64,000 bases of DNA, taken from JBBDMC01 sp963826055. Lineage in GTDB: Bacteria; Pseudomonadota; Alphaproteobacteria; Rhizobiales; Kaistiaceae. The notes under the pieces are model-generated. The model saw only the letters and a list, made by a program, of their open reading frames with translations, made no database searches and had not been told where the DNA came from. The position numbers were made by a program, and so were the translations under genes. The stretch covers positions 1 through 64,000 of the forward strand of contig CAWGVO010000012.1 of the NCBI GenBank assembly GCA_963826055.1. The letters are read 5' to 3'. Shown in pieces: positions 26,404 to 37,520 of this stretch (positions are counted from its first letter, which is position 1; the number at the start of each line of letters is the position of its first letter).

Positions 26404-28575
26404 TCACAAAAAACTCTGCGGGTCGATGTCGACCTGCACGCGGAGCGAGGCGCGGGGGCGAGGCGCCGCGGCAAGCCAGGCGCGGACGTAGCCCTGCAGG
26501 TCGGCGGTGCGCGGCGCCTGCACCAGCAGGCGGTAGCGATGGCGTCCCCGCACCACCGCCAGCGGCGCCTCCGCCGGTCCCAGCACCTCGATCTGATCGT
26601 CGCGCGGCGCGGTGCGCCTCAGCGCCGTGGCGTAGGTGAGCGTCTCGCTCCGCTCCAGTCCCGAGACCACCAGCGCCGCCAGCCGGCCGAACGGCGGCAG
26701 GCGCGCCGCCCGCCGCTCGGCGATCTCGCGGGAATAGAAGGCCTCGCGGTCGCCGGCGACGATGGCGCGGATGACCGGATGGTCCGGCGCCCACGTCTGC
26801 AACAGCGCCCGGCTGGCGCCGCCCGAGCGCCCGGCGCGGCCGGTGACCTGCGAAAGGAGCTGGAACGTGCGCTCGGCGGCGCGCAGGTCCCCGTGGGCGA
26901 GGCCGAGGTCGGCATCGACCACGCCGACCAGCGTGAGCAGCGGGAAAGTTGTGGCCCTTGGCGATCAGCTGCGTGCCGATGACGATGTCGAACTCGCCCT
27001 TGGCAATCGCCGCGAGCTCGAGGCGCATGCGCGCGACCCCGCCGACCATGTCGCTGGAAAGGGCGGTCGCGCGCGCATCGGGGAAGCGGGCCGTCACCTC
27101 CTCCGCCAGCCGCTCGATCCCGGGCCCGACCGGCGTCAGGCTTTCCGTGTCGCCGCAGTGGGGACACGCTTCCGGCCGCTTCTCGAAATGGCCGCAGTGG
27201 TGGCACATCAGCACGCCGCGAAAGCGGTGCTCCACCAGCCACGTCGAGCAGTTGGGACACTGGAAGCGGTGGCCGCAGGTGCGGCAGAGCGTCAGCGGTG
27301 CGTAGCCACGCCGATTGAGGAAGAGGAGCACCTGCTGCTTGTTGGCAAGCGCCTCGCCGACCGCCTCCACCAGCGGCGGCGCCAGGAACCGGCCGCGCTC
27401 GGGCTGATGTTGGCGGAGGTCGATCGCGTCGATCTCGGGCAGCGCCGCCGCCAGGTGCCGTTCGGTGAGCGCGATGCGCCGGTAGCGCCCGGCGTCGGCG
27501 TTGACGCGGCTCTCGATCGATGGCGTCGCCGACGACAGCACCACCGGAAAGCCGGCGAGGTGGCCGCGCACCACCGCCATGTCGCGGGCGGAGTAGAACA
27601 CGCGCTCCTCCTGCTTGTAGGCGAGGTCGTGCTCCTCGTCGACGACGATCAGGCCGAGGTTCTTGAACGGCAGGAACAGCGCCGACCGGGCCCCGACCAC
27701 CACCTGCGCGGTGCCCTCGGCGACGCCGCGCCATACCCGTTCGCGCCCGCGCGGCGCCACGTCTGAATGCCACTCCGCCGGCCGCGCCCCGAAGCGGGCG
27801 GCGAAGCGCTCAAGGAAATCGGCGGTGAGCGCGATCTCGGGGATGCAGGATCAGCACCTGCCGGCCGGCGGCGATCGCGGCCGCCACCGCCTCGAAATAG
27901 ACCTCCGTCTTGCCCGACCCGGTAACCCCATCGATGAGCGTGACCGAGAAACCGCCGGCCGTCACGGCGCCCCGCAGCGCATCGGCCGCCGCCGCCTGTT
28001 CGCTGGAAAGGTCCGGGCGCCCGTAGTCGGGGTCGGCCGGCGGCGCGGCGGGCGCGGCCGGCATCATCACCACCTCCAGCGTGCCCGCCTCGACCAGCCC
28101 CTGGACGACGCTGGGGCTGACCGCCCGCCACCGCGGCGAGCCCGCTCTTCGACCACGCAAGTCCGTCGGCGAGATGGGCAAGCACGCGCCCGCGCGCCGG
28201 CGTCATGCGTTGCGGTTCCGGCCCGGCGCGCCGCACCCCCGGCACCGGCGCCGGCGGCGCCAGCGCGCCCGGCGCCCGCAGCACCATGCGCAGCACCATG
28301 CCGCGGCTGGTGAGCGTGTAGTCGGCGACCCAGTCGACGAAGTGGCGGATTTCGCCGGAGAGCGGCGGCGCCTCGAACACGCCGGCGATCGGCCGCAGGC
28401 GGTTGTGGCCGATCTCCGGATCGGGCGGGTCGTCCCACACCACGCCGACCACGTCGCGGGTGCCGAGCGGCACCTGGACGATGTCGCCCGGCGCCGTACC
28501 GGCAGGCGCGCGGTAGGTGTAGGGTGCGGCGACGGCGACCGGCACCAGCACCGAAACGGTCGTATCGGCGGTCAA
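26404..28575 (-). CDS. priA: Primosomal helicase PriA, three frame breaks
   Basis: All PriA parts are present but split over frames. The 3'-DNA-binding domain (MTADTTVSVLVPVAVAAPYT) comes first, then the Walker A segment LIDGVTGSGKTEVYFEAV, the helicase core with VVDEEHD and LSSATPSIES, an eight-cysteine zinc site (CRTCGHRFQCPNC ... CHHCG ... CPHCG), and the C-terminus VDADLGLAHGDLRAAERTF. Breaks lie near 28125, 27840 and 26950. Each is cured by removing one base (G in GG, C in CCCC, T in TTT on the coding strand). The corrected length is about 722 residues, normal for PriA. It restarts stalled replication forks. Start is TTG 28575, with AAGGAG 12 bases upstream. Confidence 0.9.
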
Positions 28576-28686
28576 TTGCCCGCGAATCTCCTTGGCATGC
28601 GGCCGGGGACGGGCTGACGATGGCCCCGCTTTGCCCTAAATGAAAGCCCGCGCCGTCGCCCCGGCACCGGCAGTGAGATAAAGACC

Positions 28687-29343
28687 ATGAAGCTGTTCGC
28701 CGACACCGCCGACATCGACGAGATCCGCGATCTCGCCGGCATGGGCATCATCGATGGCGTCACCACCAACCCGACGCTGGTCGCCCGCGTCGGCCGCCCG
28801 ATCCGCGACGTGATCGCCGACATCTGCGCCGCGGTACCGGGTCCGGTGTCGGCCGAGGTTACGGCGACCGACTTCGACACCATGATGGTCCAGGGGCACA
28901 AGCTCGCCGAGATCGCCGGCAACGTCGTCATCAAGGTGCCGCTGACCTGGGACGGCCTCAAGGCTTGCCGGACGCTTACCGGGCGCGGTCACAAGGTCAA
29001 CGTCACGCTCTGCTTCTCCGCCAACCAGGCGCTGCTCGCCGCCAAGGCCGGCGCCACCTATGTGTCGCCCTTCATCGGCCGTCTCGACGACATCGGCCAG
29101 GACGGCATCGAACTGATCCGCGAGATCCGCGCCGTCTATGACAACGACGACGCCCTCACCACCTCGATCCTCGCCGCTTCCATCCGCTCACCCGAGAGCG
29201 TGAAAGACGTCGCCATCGCCGGCGCCGACGTCGCCACCGTGCCACCGACGGTGCTGCGCGCCCTCATCAACCATCCCCTCACCGACAAGGGCCTCGCCGC
29301 CTTCCTCGCCGACTGGAAGAAAACCGGCCAGTCGATCGCCTGA
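28687..29343 (+). CDS. Transaldolase / fructose-6-phosphate aldolase family
   Basis: A 218-residue short transaldolase: MKLFADTADIDEIRDLAGMG, DGVTTNPTLV, the Schiff-base lysine in VVIKVPLTWDG (about residue 87), VNVTLCFSANQALLAAKAGA, and YVSPFIGRLDD. It acts in the non-oxidative pentose phosphate pathway or as an F6P aldolase; sequence alone does not separate the two. It is divergent from priA and followed by xerC. Confidence 0.93.
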   Translation: MKLFADTADIDEIRDLAGMGIIDGVTTNPTLVARVGRPIRDVIADICAAVPGPVSAEVTATDFDTMMVQGHKLAEIAGNVVIKVPLTWDGLKACRTLTGRGHKVNVTLCFSANQALLAAKAGATYVSPFIGRLDDIGQDGIELIREIRAVYDNDDALTTSILAASIRSPESVKDVAIAGADVATVPPTVLRALINHPLTDKGLAAFLADWKKTGQSIA

Positions 29344-29388
29344 GCCGCCTTAACTCCACCTTCACCGGCGAGGCGTCTCAATTCGGCC

Positions 29389-30345
29389 ATGTCACGCGCC
29401 GCCGACACATCTCGCCCGCTCATCACCGCCGCCCCCGACCTCATGCAAGCGGTGGAGCGCTGGCAGCGCCACCTCGTCAGCGAGCGCCGGCTGGCGGCGA
29501 ACAGCGTCGAGGCGTACGCCCGCGACGTGCGCCAGTTCCTGTCGTTCATGACCACGCACCTCGGCGCGCCGCCGAAGCTCGCTGACCTCAAGGCGCTCGC
29601 CACCACCGATATTCGCGCCTTCATGGCGGCGCGGCGGAACGATGGCGCCGGCTCGCGCAGCCTTGCCCGCGGCATCGCCGGCATCCGCTCGCTGATCCGT
29701 TTCCTCGAGAAGAACGGCGACGCCAACGGCGCGGCGCTCCGCGCCATCCGTCCGCCGCGCCAGAAGAAGACCCTGCCGAAGCCGCTCGCGCCCGACGCGG
29801 CGCGCGAGGTCATCGCCGCCGACAACGCGCTCGACGAGGAGCCGTGGATCGGCGCGCGCAACGCCGCCATCCTCGCCCTGCTCTACGGCGCCGGCCTGCG
29901 CATCTCCGAGGCGCTGTCGATCCGCCGCGGCGAGGCGCCGGGCCGGCCGAACGACACCCTGCGCGTCCGCGGCAAGGGCGGCAAGGAGCGCATCGTGCCG
30001 GTGCTGCCGGTGGTCGCCGCCGCGATCGCCGACTACCTTCGCCAGTGCCCCTATTCGCCGGGACCCGCCGACCCGCTGTTCGTCGGCGCCCGCGGCGGGC
30101 CGCTCAACCCGCGCATCGTCCAGCGCGCCATGGTGAAGCTGAGGAGCGCGCTCGGCCTGCCGGAGACGGCGACGCCCCACGCGCTGCGCCACTCCTTCGC
30201 CACCCACCTGCTCGCCAACGGCGGCGATCTCCGCACCATCCAGGAGCTGCTCGGCCACGCCAGCCTGTCGACGACCCAGATCTACACCGCCGTCGATACC
30301 GACCGCCTGCTCGCCGCCTATGACAAGGCCCACCCGCGGGCGTAG
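29389..30345 (+). CDS. xerC: Tyrosine recombinase XerC
   Basis: 318 residues. N-terminal SAM-like DNA-binding domain (WQRHLVSERRLAANSVEAYA). The catalytic domain has Arg in LLYGAGLRISEALS, Lys in RGKGGKERIVPVLP, H-x-x-R in TPHALRHSFATHLL, and the nucleophile in HASLSTTQIYTAVDTDRL. It resolves chromosome dimers at dif with XerD. The position after priA and transaldolase is typical for the alphaproteobacterial host gene rather than an integrase. Confidence 0.93.
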   Translation: MSRAADTSRPLITAAPDLMQAVERWQRHLVSERRLAANSVEAYARDVRQFLSFMTTHLGAPPKLADLKALATTDIRAFMAARRNDGAGSRSLARGIAGIRSLIRFLEKNGDANGAALRAIRPPRQKKTLPKPLAPDAAREVIAADNALDEEPWIGARNAAILALLYGAGLRISEALSIRRGEAPGRPNDTLRVRGKGGKERIVPVLPVVAAAIADYLRQCPYSPGPADPLFVGARGGPLNPRIVQRAMVKLRSALGLPETATPHALRHSFATHLLANGGDLRTIQELLGHASLSTTQIYTAVDTDRLLAAYDKAHPRA

Positions 30346-30348
30346 CCC

Positions 30349-31554
30349 TCAGGCAAGCCACCAGACGCCGAACGCGATCGACAGGACCGTCAGCGGCGCC
30401 CCGACCCGGAAATAGGGCCAGAAGCCGATCGCGATGCCGCTCCGCCGGGCGCGCTCGGCAACGATGAGGTTGGCGACGGAGCCGACCAGCGCGAAGTTGC
30501 CGGCAAGCGTGGACGCCATCGCGACCACCAGCCACGCGCGCGCCGGATCGGCGAGTTCGCTGACGAACGGCTTCAGCACCAGCACCGCCGGCACGTTGCT
30601 GACCACGTTGGAAAGGACGGCCGTCACCAGCGACAGGTTGAACGTGGCCGCGAGGTTGAGCCGCGCGACGGCGGCCAGCACCTCCGGCCCGATCACCGTC
30701 TTCTCGAGGCCCGCCACGACGATGAACAGACCGGCGAACATCACCAGCATCGGCCAGTCGATCTCGAAGTAGACCTTGGCGGGTTTCACCCGCCGCGTGA
30801 ACAGGAGGGCGCCACCGGCGACGATCGCCGCCCTCGCCGCCGGCACCCCGGCGAACATGGCAACCACCATGGCGAGCGTGATCGCCAGCGTCTTGACGAT
30901 CAGCGGCCCGTGGACCGCCGCCGGCTTCGCCGCGAACGGCCGTAGCCGCTCGCGCGTCAGGAACTCCGCGGGATGGAGGACCGCCAGCAGAAGCACGCTG
31001 AGCACGAGCGAGACAACCGCGATCGGCGCCAGTGCCGCGGCGAAGTCCGCATAGGGAACGCCCGACGCCACGCCGATGATCATGTTCTGCGGGTTGCCGG
31101 TGATGGTGGCGACGCTGCCCGCGTTCGACGCCATGGCGACGGCGAGCAGGTAGGGCACCGGCCTGCGACCGAGCCGCGTGACCACGTCGAGCACCAGCGG
31201 TGTCATCGCCAGGCAAATGGTGTCGTTGACGAGGAACGCCGACAGGAATCCGGTGACGACGACGATCGCAGCGAGCAGCGCCAGCGGACGGCGCACGTGG
31301 GTCGCGGTGAAAGTTGTCGCCAGACCGAAGAACCCGGCTAGCTTCAGGTTGGCAACGACGATCATGGCGCCGAGCAGCAGCATGATCGTGCGCACGTCGA
31401 CCGCCGCATAGGCCTGGTCGGGATCGAGCACACCGAGGCCGATCATCAGGCCGCCGCCGAGAAGTGCGGCGCCCGCCCGGTCCAGGCGGTAGCCCGGCAG
31501 GCGGCCGACGGCCATGACGAGGTACGTCACGGCGAAGATGGCGACGGCGATCAC
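30349..31554 (-). CDS. SLC13/ArsB-type anion permease
   Basis: 401 residues with about eleven transmembrane helices and the ion-transporter-superfamily motif SVATITGNPQNMIIGVASG in the first half, with a related SNVVSNVPAVLVLKPFV and SVANLIVAE in the second. It may carry dicarboxylates, citrate, sulfate or arsenite; no linked ars genes argue for arsenite. It ends 3 bases from the xerC stop (convergent). Confidence 0.82.
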   Translation of the reverse strand: MIAVAIFAVTYLVMAVGRLPGYRLDRAGAALLGGGLMIGLGVLDPDQAYAAVDVRTIMLLLGAMIVVANLKLAGFFGLATTFTATHVRRPLALLAAIVVVTGFLSAFLVNDTICLAMTPLVLDVVTRLGRRPVPYLLAVAMASNAGSVATITGNPQNMIIGVASGVPYADFAAALAPIAVVSLVLSVLLLAVLHPAEFLTRERLRPFAAKPAAVHGPLIVKTLAITLAMVVAMFAGVPAARAAIVAGGALLFTRRVKPAKVYFEIDWPMLVMFAGLFIVVAGLEKTVIGPEVLAAVARLNLAATFNLSLVTAVLSNVVSNVPAVLVLKPFVSELADPARAWLVVAMASTLAGNFALVGSVANLIVAERARRSGIAIGFWPYFRVGAPLTVLSIAFGVWWLA

Positions 31555-31628
31555 GGAGCGAGGGTTTAGCCGCCGCGTGGCGGTTAGCTAGGCGGACGCC
31601 TCGCCCGGACTTCCCGCCAAACGCCCCG

Positions 31629-32628
31629 TCAGTCAGCCAGGTAGCGAACCGTCAGCCGGCGCATCATGTCGGTGTAGACGTGACGCGCGAGGCGGTTCGC
31701 GCCCAAGCTGCGCCGCAATGACGCTGGGGACGATGTGGCTGAAATAAAGCCGCAGCAGCAGCCGCTCCTCGCCCCGCCGGGCGATTTCGGTCAGGATCGC
31801 TGGCGCCAGCGCGTAGTATCGCGCCACGTCCGCACGGCCGCCCGCCGTTGCCATCATCACCCCGTCGCGGAAGCGGCGGAGCGTCGTCAGCTCGACGCAG
31901 TCGTCCGGGAGACCGACGAGCCCGCAGCACGCCGCCGTTAGGAAGCAGCCGCCACTCGGCGGACCGCTGGGACTGGGGGGCGGACCCACATGACTCGGCA
32001 ACTGCATGTTCTCCATCACCTGCCTGGCGAGATCGGGCCTGTCGCGCATCGCCGAGATCGCGTCCGCGGTGCCGTCAAGAGTGGCCTCGAGAACATTGAG
32101 GTGAAGGTTGCCGGCGACCACGCCAACCTCCAGTTTGTGAACGCCTTTCAGCGACTCGAGCTGGTCGCCGAACGCGTCGGTGAGCTGGTAGTCGACGCCG
32201 CCGCTGGCATCGAACGAGCCGACCTCGTTCCCGTCGGCGTACACCCCGACCGGCAGCGGGCCAAAGTTCGTGGGCGCCAGCTTGACCGCGAGCGTGCCGG
32301 CAAGCTTCCTGGAATCGGCGGAATAGGAAAGTGCGAGATCGACCGAGTCGACCCCGTTCTGCCCGGCCGGCGCCGTCCGCAGGTCGGCGGGGAGCACGCG
32401 TGCCGTTGAGGATAGCCCTTGCGAGGCGACCCTCCAGCTTCCTACCTCCTGGACCTCTTCGTTCTGGAACAGGCCAGGCACCGAGGAAGAAGAAGGCGGC
32501 GACGAATTGGGCGATGACACAACGCCTGACGGTGTGAAATCTTGGGCGCGAAGCGGGCGCGCGGCAACCGATGAGACCAGCAACCCCGTCAGGGCGAGAA
32601 AGCGACGCCGTGTAGCATGACGTTCCAT
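31629..32628 (-). CDS. Tat-exported protein with CFI-box-like C-terminal domain
   Basis: ATG 32628 gives a twin-arginine signal (ATRRRFLALTGLLVSSVA). A Ser/Pro-rich region and a beta-rich middle (KLAGTLAVKLAPTNFGPLP) follow. The C-terminal module begins CFLTAACCGLVGLPDDC and continues LTTLRRFRDGVMMATAGG and YYALAPAILTEI. That pattern (Cys-aromatic box, LRxFRD, YY..P.I) matches the CFI-box-CTERM type of C-terminal domain. The open frame ends at 31633, but shifting by one base near 31715 reads NRLARHVYTDMMRRLTVRYL to a stop at 31629, which fits relatives better. Function unknown. Confidence 0.7.
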
Positions 32629-32924
32629 GGAAGCCCCCTTTTCCCGTGAGGACGAACCGATTATTCCGCCGGCGCGTACCCCAGACAAGCGGAAAGGCGC
32701 GGTTCGGGTGACTTCTACCGGCTCTGCGTTCTTGCCGGTAGCTCGCACCGCCGCGGCATGGTAGAGCCGAGCCATGACCAGCCGGACCACCACGGGCATT
32801 TGGCTTGTCGCGCCTTTGGCGCGATCCGGCGGCGTCTGACGTCAGACACAGGCCGGCGCGCGGACGATCGCGCGGCCGGCAGCCCGGAGTGCGATCGTCC
32901 ACCGCCGAAAAGGACGATTGCAAT

Positions 32925-33911
32925 ATGACGGTCCCCGCCGAGCCCGCCCGACCGCCCGGCGTTTCCGCCGAAACGGCGCACCCGTCGCAGCCTCGGGCCG
33001 ACACCGCCCTTCACTACACGCGCGTCGGATACGCTTTCGCCCTGACCGGCGCACTCCTGTTTTCGACCAAATCGATCATCATCAAGCTCGCCTATGCCGA
33101 GTTGCTCGACGCCACTACCCTGCTGGCGCTGCGCATGGGCCTGTCGCTTCCCGTCTACATCATCATTGGCCTGCTGGCGGTCCGGGACCATCGTCGCACG
33201 GGCGTGCCGCTGCCGACCCTTGCCATGGCGCTGCGGGCGGCCGCGGTCGGCGCCGTCGGCTACTGGATCGCCAGCTATCTCGATTTCCTCGGCCTCCAGT
33301 ACATCTCGGCCCAGTTTGAGCGGCTGATCCTGTTCACCTACCCGTTGTTCGTTGTCGTGCTCGGCGCCGCCTTTTTCGGCCAGCCGATGCAGGTGCGAAT
33401 TCTGGTCGCTATCGCTATCAGCTATGCTGGGCTTGCCCTGATTTTCACCGAGAAGGCCGGATCCACAGGATCCAACGTCGCCCTCGGCGCCGGCCTCGTG
33501 CTGGTCGCTGCCTTGGCCTTCGCCCTCTATCAGCTCCTCGCCAAGCCGGTGATCGCCGTCATGGGACCGCGACTGTTCACTTGCGTCGCCATGAGCGGCG
33601 CCGCCATCGCCGTCTTCGGCCAGTTCCTGGTGACCCATCCCCTCGCCGATCTCGCAATGAGCCCGCGCGTCTCCGCGTTGGCCGCGGCGATTGCCCTCGG
33701 CGCAACGGTTCTGCCGTCTTTCTTCCTCAACGCCGCCCTCCATCGCATCTCGCCGCAGGCCAATGCGGTCATCGGCACCATGTCGCCGGTCATGACCATC
33801 GTGCTCGCGGTCATTCTCCTCGGAGAGACCGTGACGGCCACCGATGTCGCGGGCTCGGCGCTAGTCCTCGCCGGCATCGGCTGGTTCACGCTCGCCGGTC
33901 TCCGGCGCTGA
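32925..33911 (+). CDS. EamA/DMT-family transporter
   Basis: 328 residues, about ten transmembrane helices in two EamA halves (YAFALTGALLFSTKSIIIKL; GAGLVLVAALAFALYQLLAK), with a 30-residue Pro/Ala-rich cytoplasmic lead. Substrate unknown. ATG 32925 follows AAAAGGA about 11 bases upstream. It differs clearly from the other EamA gene at 11.2-12.1 kb. It is divergent from the Tat-exported protein. Confidence 0.88.
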   Translation: MTVPAEPARPPGVSAETAHPSQPRADTALHYTRVGYAFALTGALLFSTKSIIIKLAYAELLDATTLLALRMGLSLPVYIIIGLLAVRDHRRTGVPLPTLAMALRAAAVGAVGYWIASYLDFLGLQYISAQFERLILFTYPLFVVVLGAAFFGQPMQVRILVAIAISYAGLALIFTEKAGSTGSNVALGAGLVLVAALAFALYQLLAKPVIAVMGPRLFTCVAMSGAAIAVFGQFLVTHPLADLAMSPRVSALAAAIALGATVLPSFFLNAALHRISPQANAVIGTMSPVMTIVLAVILLGETVTATDVAGSALVLAGIGWFTLAGLRR

Positions 33912-34023
33912 GTTGCTCGCGGTGATGTGATCGCGGAGCGCCTTCCCGTCCATGGAGGGCCGGGATAGGCTCCATTTGGATCGGATTACACTGGTCCTTG
34001 GGAAAAACGGAGAGCCCAAAAGC

Positions 34024-34244
34024 GTGTTCTGACCACCTCCGTAACGTTCGCCGTCGCGACCTTCGTCACCGGCACTGCAGCCTTCGCCTGCGACTTCCAC
34101 GTCATGGCGAGTGCTGAGGCCCCGACGCCGCCTCCCGCAAGGGAGCAGGTCGCTCACGCGAGCAAGATCGACCCGGTTCTGCTTGCGTATCTGAAGCAGG
34201 CCACCCAACCAGATGAGCCCGCCGAGGCGGCGCAGGCCCAATAG
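34024..34244 (+). CDS. Small secreted protein candidate, start region possibly broken
   Basis: A 70-residue frame ends at TAG 34242-34244. It contains a signal-peptide-like run (LTTSVTFAVATFVTGTAAFA) followed by CDFHVMASAEAP, a lipobox-like or free Cys, and an acidic Ala-rich tail. GTG 34024 has GGAGA 10 bases upstream, but TGA comes after two codons unless one base is added (TTCTG to TTCCTG). No other start fits. A very strong terminator follows 32 bases after the stop, which supports a real transcript. Family not recognised. Confidence 0.4.
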
Positions 34245-34275
34245 CCCTGACCGGGAATACGATCTTGGGAAATTT

Positions 34276-34302
34276 GCGCCGGCGTCAGCCGGCGCTTTTT
34301 TT
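34276..34302 (+). terminator. Strong intrinsic terminator
   Basis: GCGCCGGC-GTCA-GCCGGCGC followed by seven T residues on the plus strand: an 8-bp perfect GC stem with a 4-base loop. It ends the small secreted ORF transcript. The T-run overlaps the lpdA stop codon on the other strand, where the hairpin could also slow RNA polymerase. Confidence 0.9.
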
Positions 34303-35740
34303 ATATGTGGATAGGCTTCGACCAGGCGGCGAAGGCGGCTTCGCGCACCGACTCCGACAGCGTCGGATGGGCGTGGCAGACGCGGGCAAGGTCCTCCGCC
34401 GCGCCGGAGAATTCCATCAGCACCGATGCCTCCTGGATCAACTCGCCGGCGAACGGGCCGACAATGTGAACACCGAGAACGCGGTCCGTCTCCGCATCGG
34501 CCAGAACCTTCGCAAATCCGTCGCGGGCGCCCATGGCCCGGGCGCGGCCGTTCGCCGAAAACGGAAACTTGCCGACGCGATATTTGATATCCGCCGCCTT
34601 CAACTCCTCTTCGGTGCGACCGACCGAGGCGATTTCCGGCGTCGTGTAGACGACGCTTGGTATCACGTCGTGGTTGACGTGCCCCGCCTGTCCGGCCGCG
34701 ATCTCGGCGACCGCGATCCCCTCGTCCTCAGCCTTGTGGGCGAGCATCGGCCCGGCGATCGCGTCACCGATGGCCGAGATGCCGGCAACGTTGGTGCGGA
34801 ACTTGTCGTCGACGATCACCCGCCCGCGCTCGTCACGCTTGACCCCGACCGCGTCGAGGCCGAGCCCGTCGGTGTAGGGTCGCCGCCCGATGGCGACCAG
34901 CACCACGTCGGCGTCGAGCATCTCGGTCGCACCACCGGCCGCAGGCGCCACCGCCACCTTTAGCATCTTGCCTTTCGCATCGACCGCCGCGACCTTGCTC
35001 GCCAGACGGAAGGCGATGCCCTGCCTGGCCAGGATCCGCTGGGCCTGGCGCGCCACCTCGCCGTCCATGCCGGGCAGGATGCGGTCGAGGAACTCGACCA
35101 CCATCACCTCGGCGCCGAGCCGACGCCACACCGAGCCCAGTTCGAGCCCGATAACGCCGGCGCCGACAACGATCATCCGCCCCGGCACCGCGTCAAGCGT
35201 CAGCGCACCGGTCGAGGTCACGATCCGTTTCTCGTCCGTCGTCACGCCCGGCAGCGGCGCCGAGTCCGACCCGGTGGCGATGACGATGGTCCTGGCCGCG
35301 ATCACCCGGCTCTCGCCGGGCTGGGAGGTCACCCGCACCTCACCCGGCGCGACGATCGTGCCGGTACCGTGCATTCCATCGATCTTGTTCTTCTTGAAGA
35401 GGTATTCGACCCCGGCCACGCTCGCTTCCACCGTCGCGTCCTTGTGGGCAAGCATCGCCTTGAGGTCGAGTTTGGGCGCGCCGACCTCGATGCCGAAGGC
35501 GGCGAACTGGTGGCCGGCCGCCTCGAACATCTCCGAGGTGTGCAGCAGCGCCTTCGAGGGAATGCAGCCGATGTTGAGGCACGTCCCGCCGAAGGTCGTC
35601 CGTTTCTCCACAACGGCGACCTTGAGCCCGAGCTGAGCCGCCTTGATGGCGCAGACGTAGCCGCCCGGCCCGCTGCCGATCACGGCGAGATCGTATGAAT
35701 CCGGCACGTTGGCCTCCCGTCCAGAACTTTCCGCCGCCAC
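34301..35740 (-). CDS. lpdA: Dihydrolipoyl dehydrogenase (E3)
   Basis: A 479-residue FAD/NAD disulfide oxidoreductase. FAD-binding AVIGSGPGGYVCAIKAAQLG, redox pair GGTCLNIGCIPSKALLH (C-x4-C), NAD-binding VVGAGVIGLELGSVW, and the C-terminal His-Glu dyad region CHAHPTLSESVREA. It reoxidises lipoyl groups of 2-oxoglutarate dehydrogenase. It is last in the sucCDAB-lpdA run. The N-terminus may start a few codons later (about MPDSYDLAVIG). Confidence 0.96.
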   Translation of the reverse strand: MAAESSGREANVPDSYDLAVIGSGPGGYVCAIKAAQLGLKVAVVEKRTTFGGTCLNIGCIPSKALLHTSEMFEAAGHQFAAFGIEVGAPKLDLKAMLAHKDATVEASVAGVEYLFKKNKIDGMHGTGTIVAPGEVRVTSQPGESRVIAARTIVIATGSDSAPLPGVTTDEKRIVTSTGALTLDAVPGRMIVVGAGVIGLELGSVWRRLGAEVMVVEFLDRILPGMDGEVARQAQRILARQGIAFRLASKVAAVDAKGKMLKVAVAPAAGGATEMLDADVVLVAIGRRPYTDGLGLDAVGVKRDERGRVIVDDKFRTNVAGISAIGDAIAGPMLAHKAEDEGIAVAEIAAGQAGHVNHDVIPSVVYTTPEIASVGRTEEELKAADIKYRVGKFPFSANGRARAMGARDGFAKVLADAETDRVLGVHIVGPFAGELIQEASVLMEFSGAAEDLARVCHAHPTLSESVREAAFAAWSKPIHI

Positions 35741-35789
35741 TCAATAGCCCCTGCGGTGCGCGCTGTCAGCGTGCACCGGGGCAACTCTG

Positions 35790-36230
35790 CTATTCCGTAC
35801 CGAAGATGCGCTTCAGCGCCGGCTTGAGGTCGGCGCGCTGGTCGATGTCGTAGTAGCCGCCGCCGATCAGCCGCGCGATCAGCCTGCAGTAGGCCGCCGG
35901 ATCGGCGGCGCCCCCGACCGCCGCCTCGATGTCGGCGAGCGCGCGCTCGTCGGCTGTGCGCCGGGCGGCGTCCGTGACCCCGGCGGCCGCCGCCTTGTCC
36001 TCCAGGGTGGCGAACAGGCCGCCGTTGCGCCCGTTCCACCCATCGCCCACGTCGCGGAATTGCGGATCGGCGACCACCGCCAGGTGGCAGTAGGCCATGA
36101 TCTCGACCGGATAGAGGGCGGCCGAAACGACGGCCAGCAGATCGTCGTGATCGGCGGCGGGCTGCGCAGCAAGCGGCCCTGCCAGAAGCATCGTCAGCGC
36201 CGCCAGCCCGATCGCCGACGGCCGCCCCAT
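35790..36230 (-). CDS. Secreted hypothetical protein inside the suc operon
   Basis: 146 residues with a signal peptide (AIGLAALTMLLAGPLAAQPA) and a helical mature domain containing two cysteines (MAYCHLAVVADPQF; AAYCRLIARLIGGG) that may form a disulfide. The start lies 4 bases after the sucB stop and the gene precedes lpdA, so it is probably cotranscribed with the 2-oxoglutarate dehydrogenase genes. I do not recognise the family. An envelope protein in this position is odd. Confidence 0.7.
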   Translation of the reverse strand: MGRPSAIGLAALTMLLAGPLAAQPAADHDDLLAVVSAALYPVEIMAYCHLAVVADPQFRDVGDGWNGRNGGLFATLEDKAAAAGVTDAARRTADERALADIEAAVGGAADPAAYCRLIARLIGGGYYDIDQRADLKPALKRIFGTE

Positions 36231-36234
36231 GCTG

Positions 36235-37503
<1,269 letters not shown>

Positions 37504-37520
37504 GTTCGCTCCTCGTTTGG

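Noticed and set aside
29389..30345. xerC as an integrase of a mobile element.
   Set aside because: Length, motifs and position between transaldolase and TCA genes fit the chromosomal dimer-resolution recombinase; no attachment repeats or phage genes are nearby.
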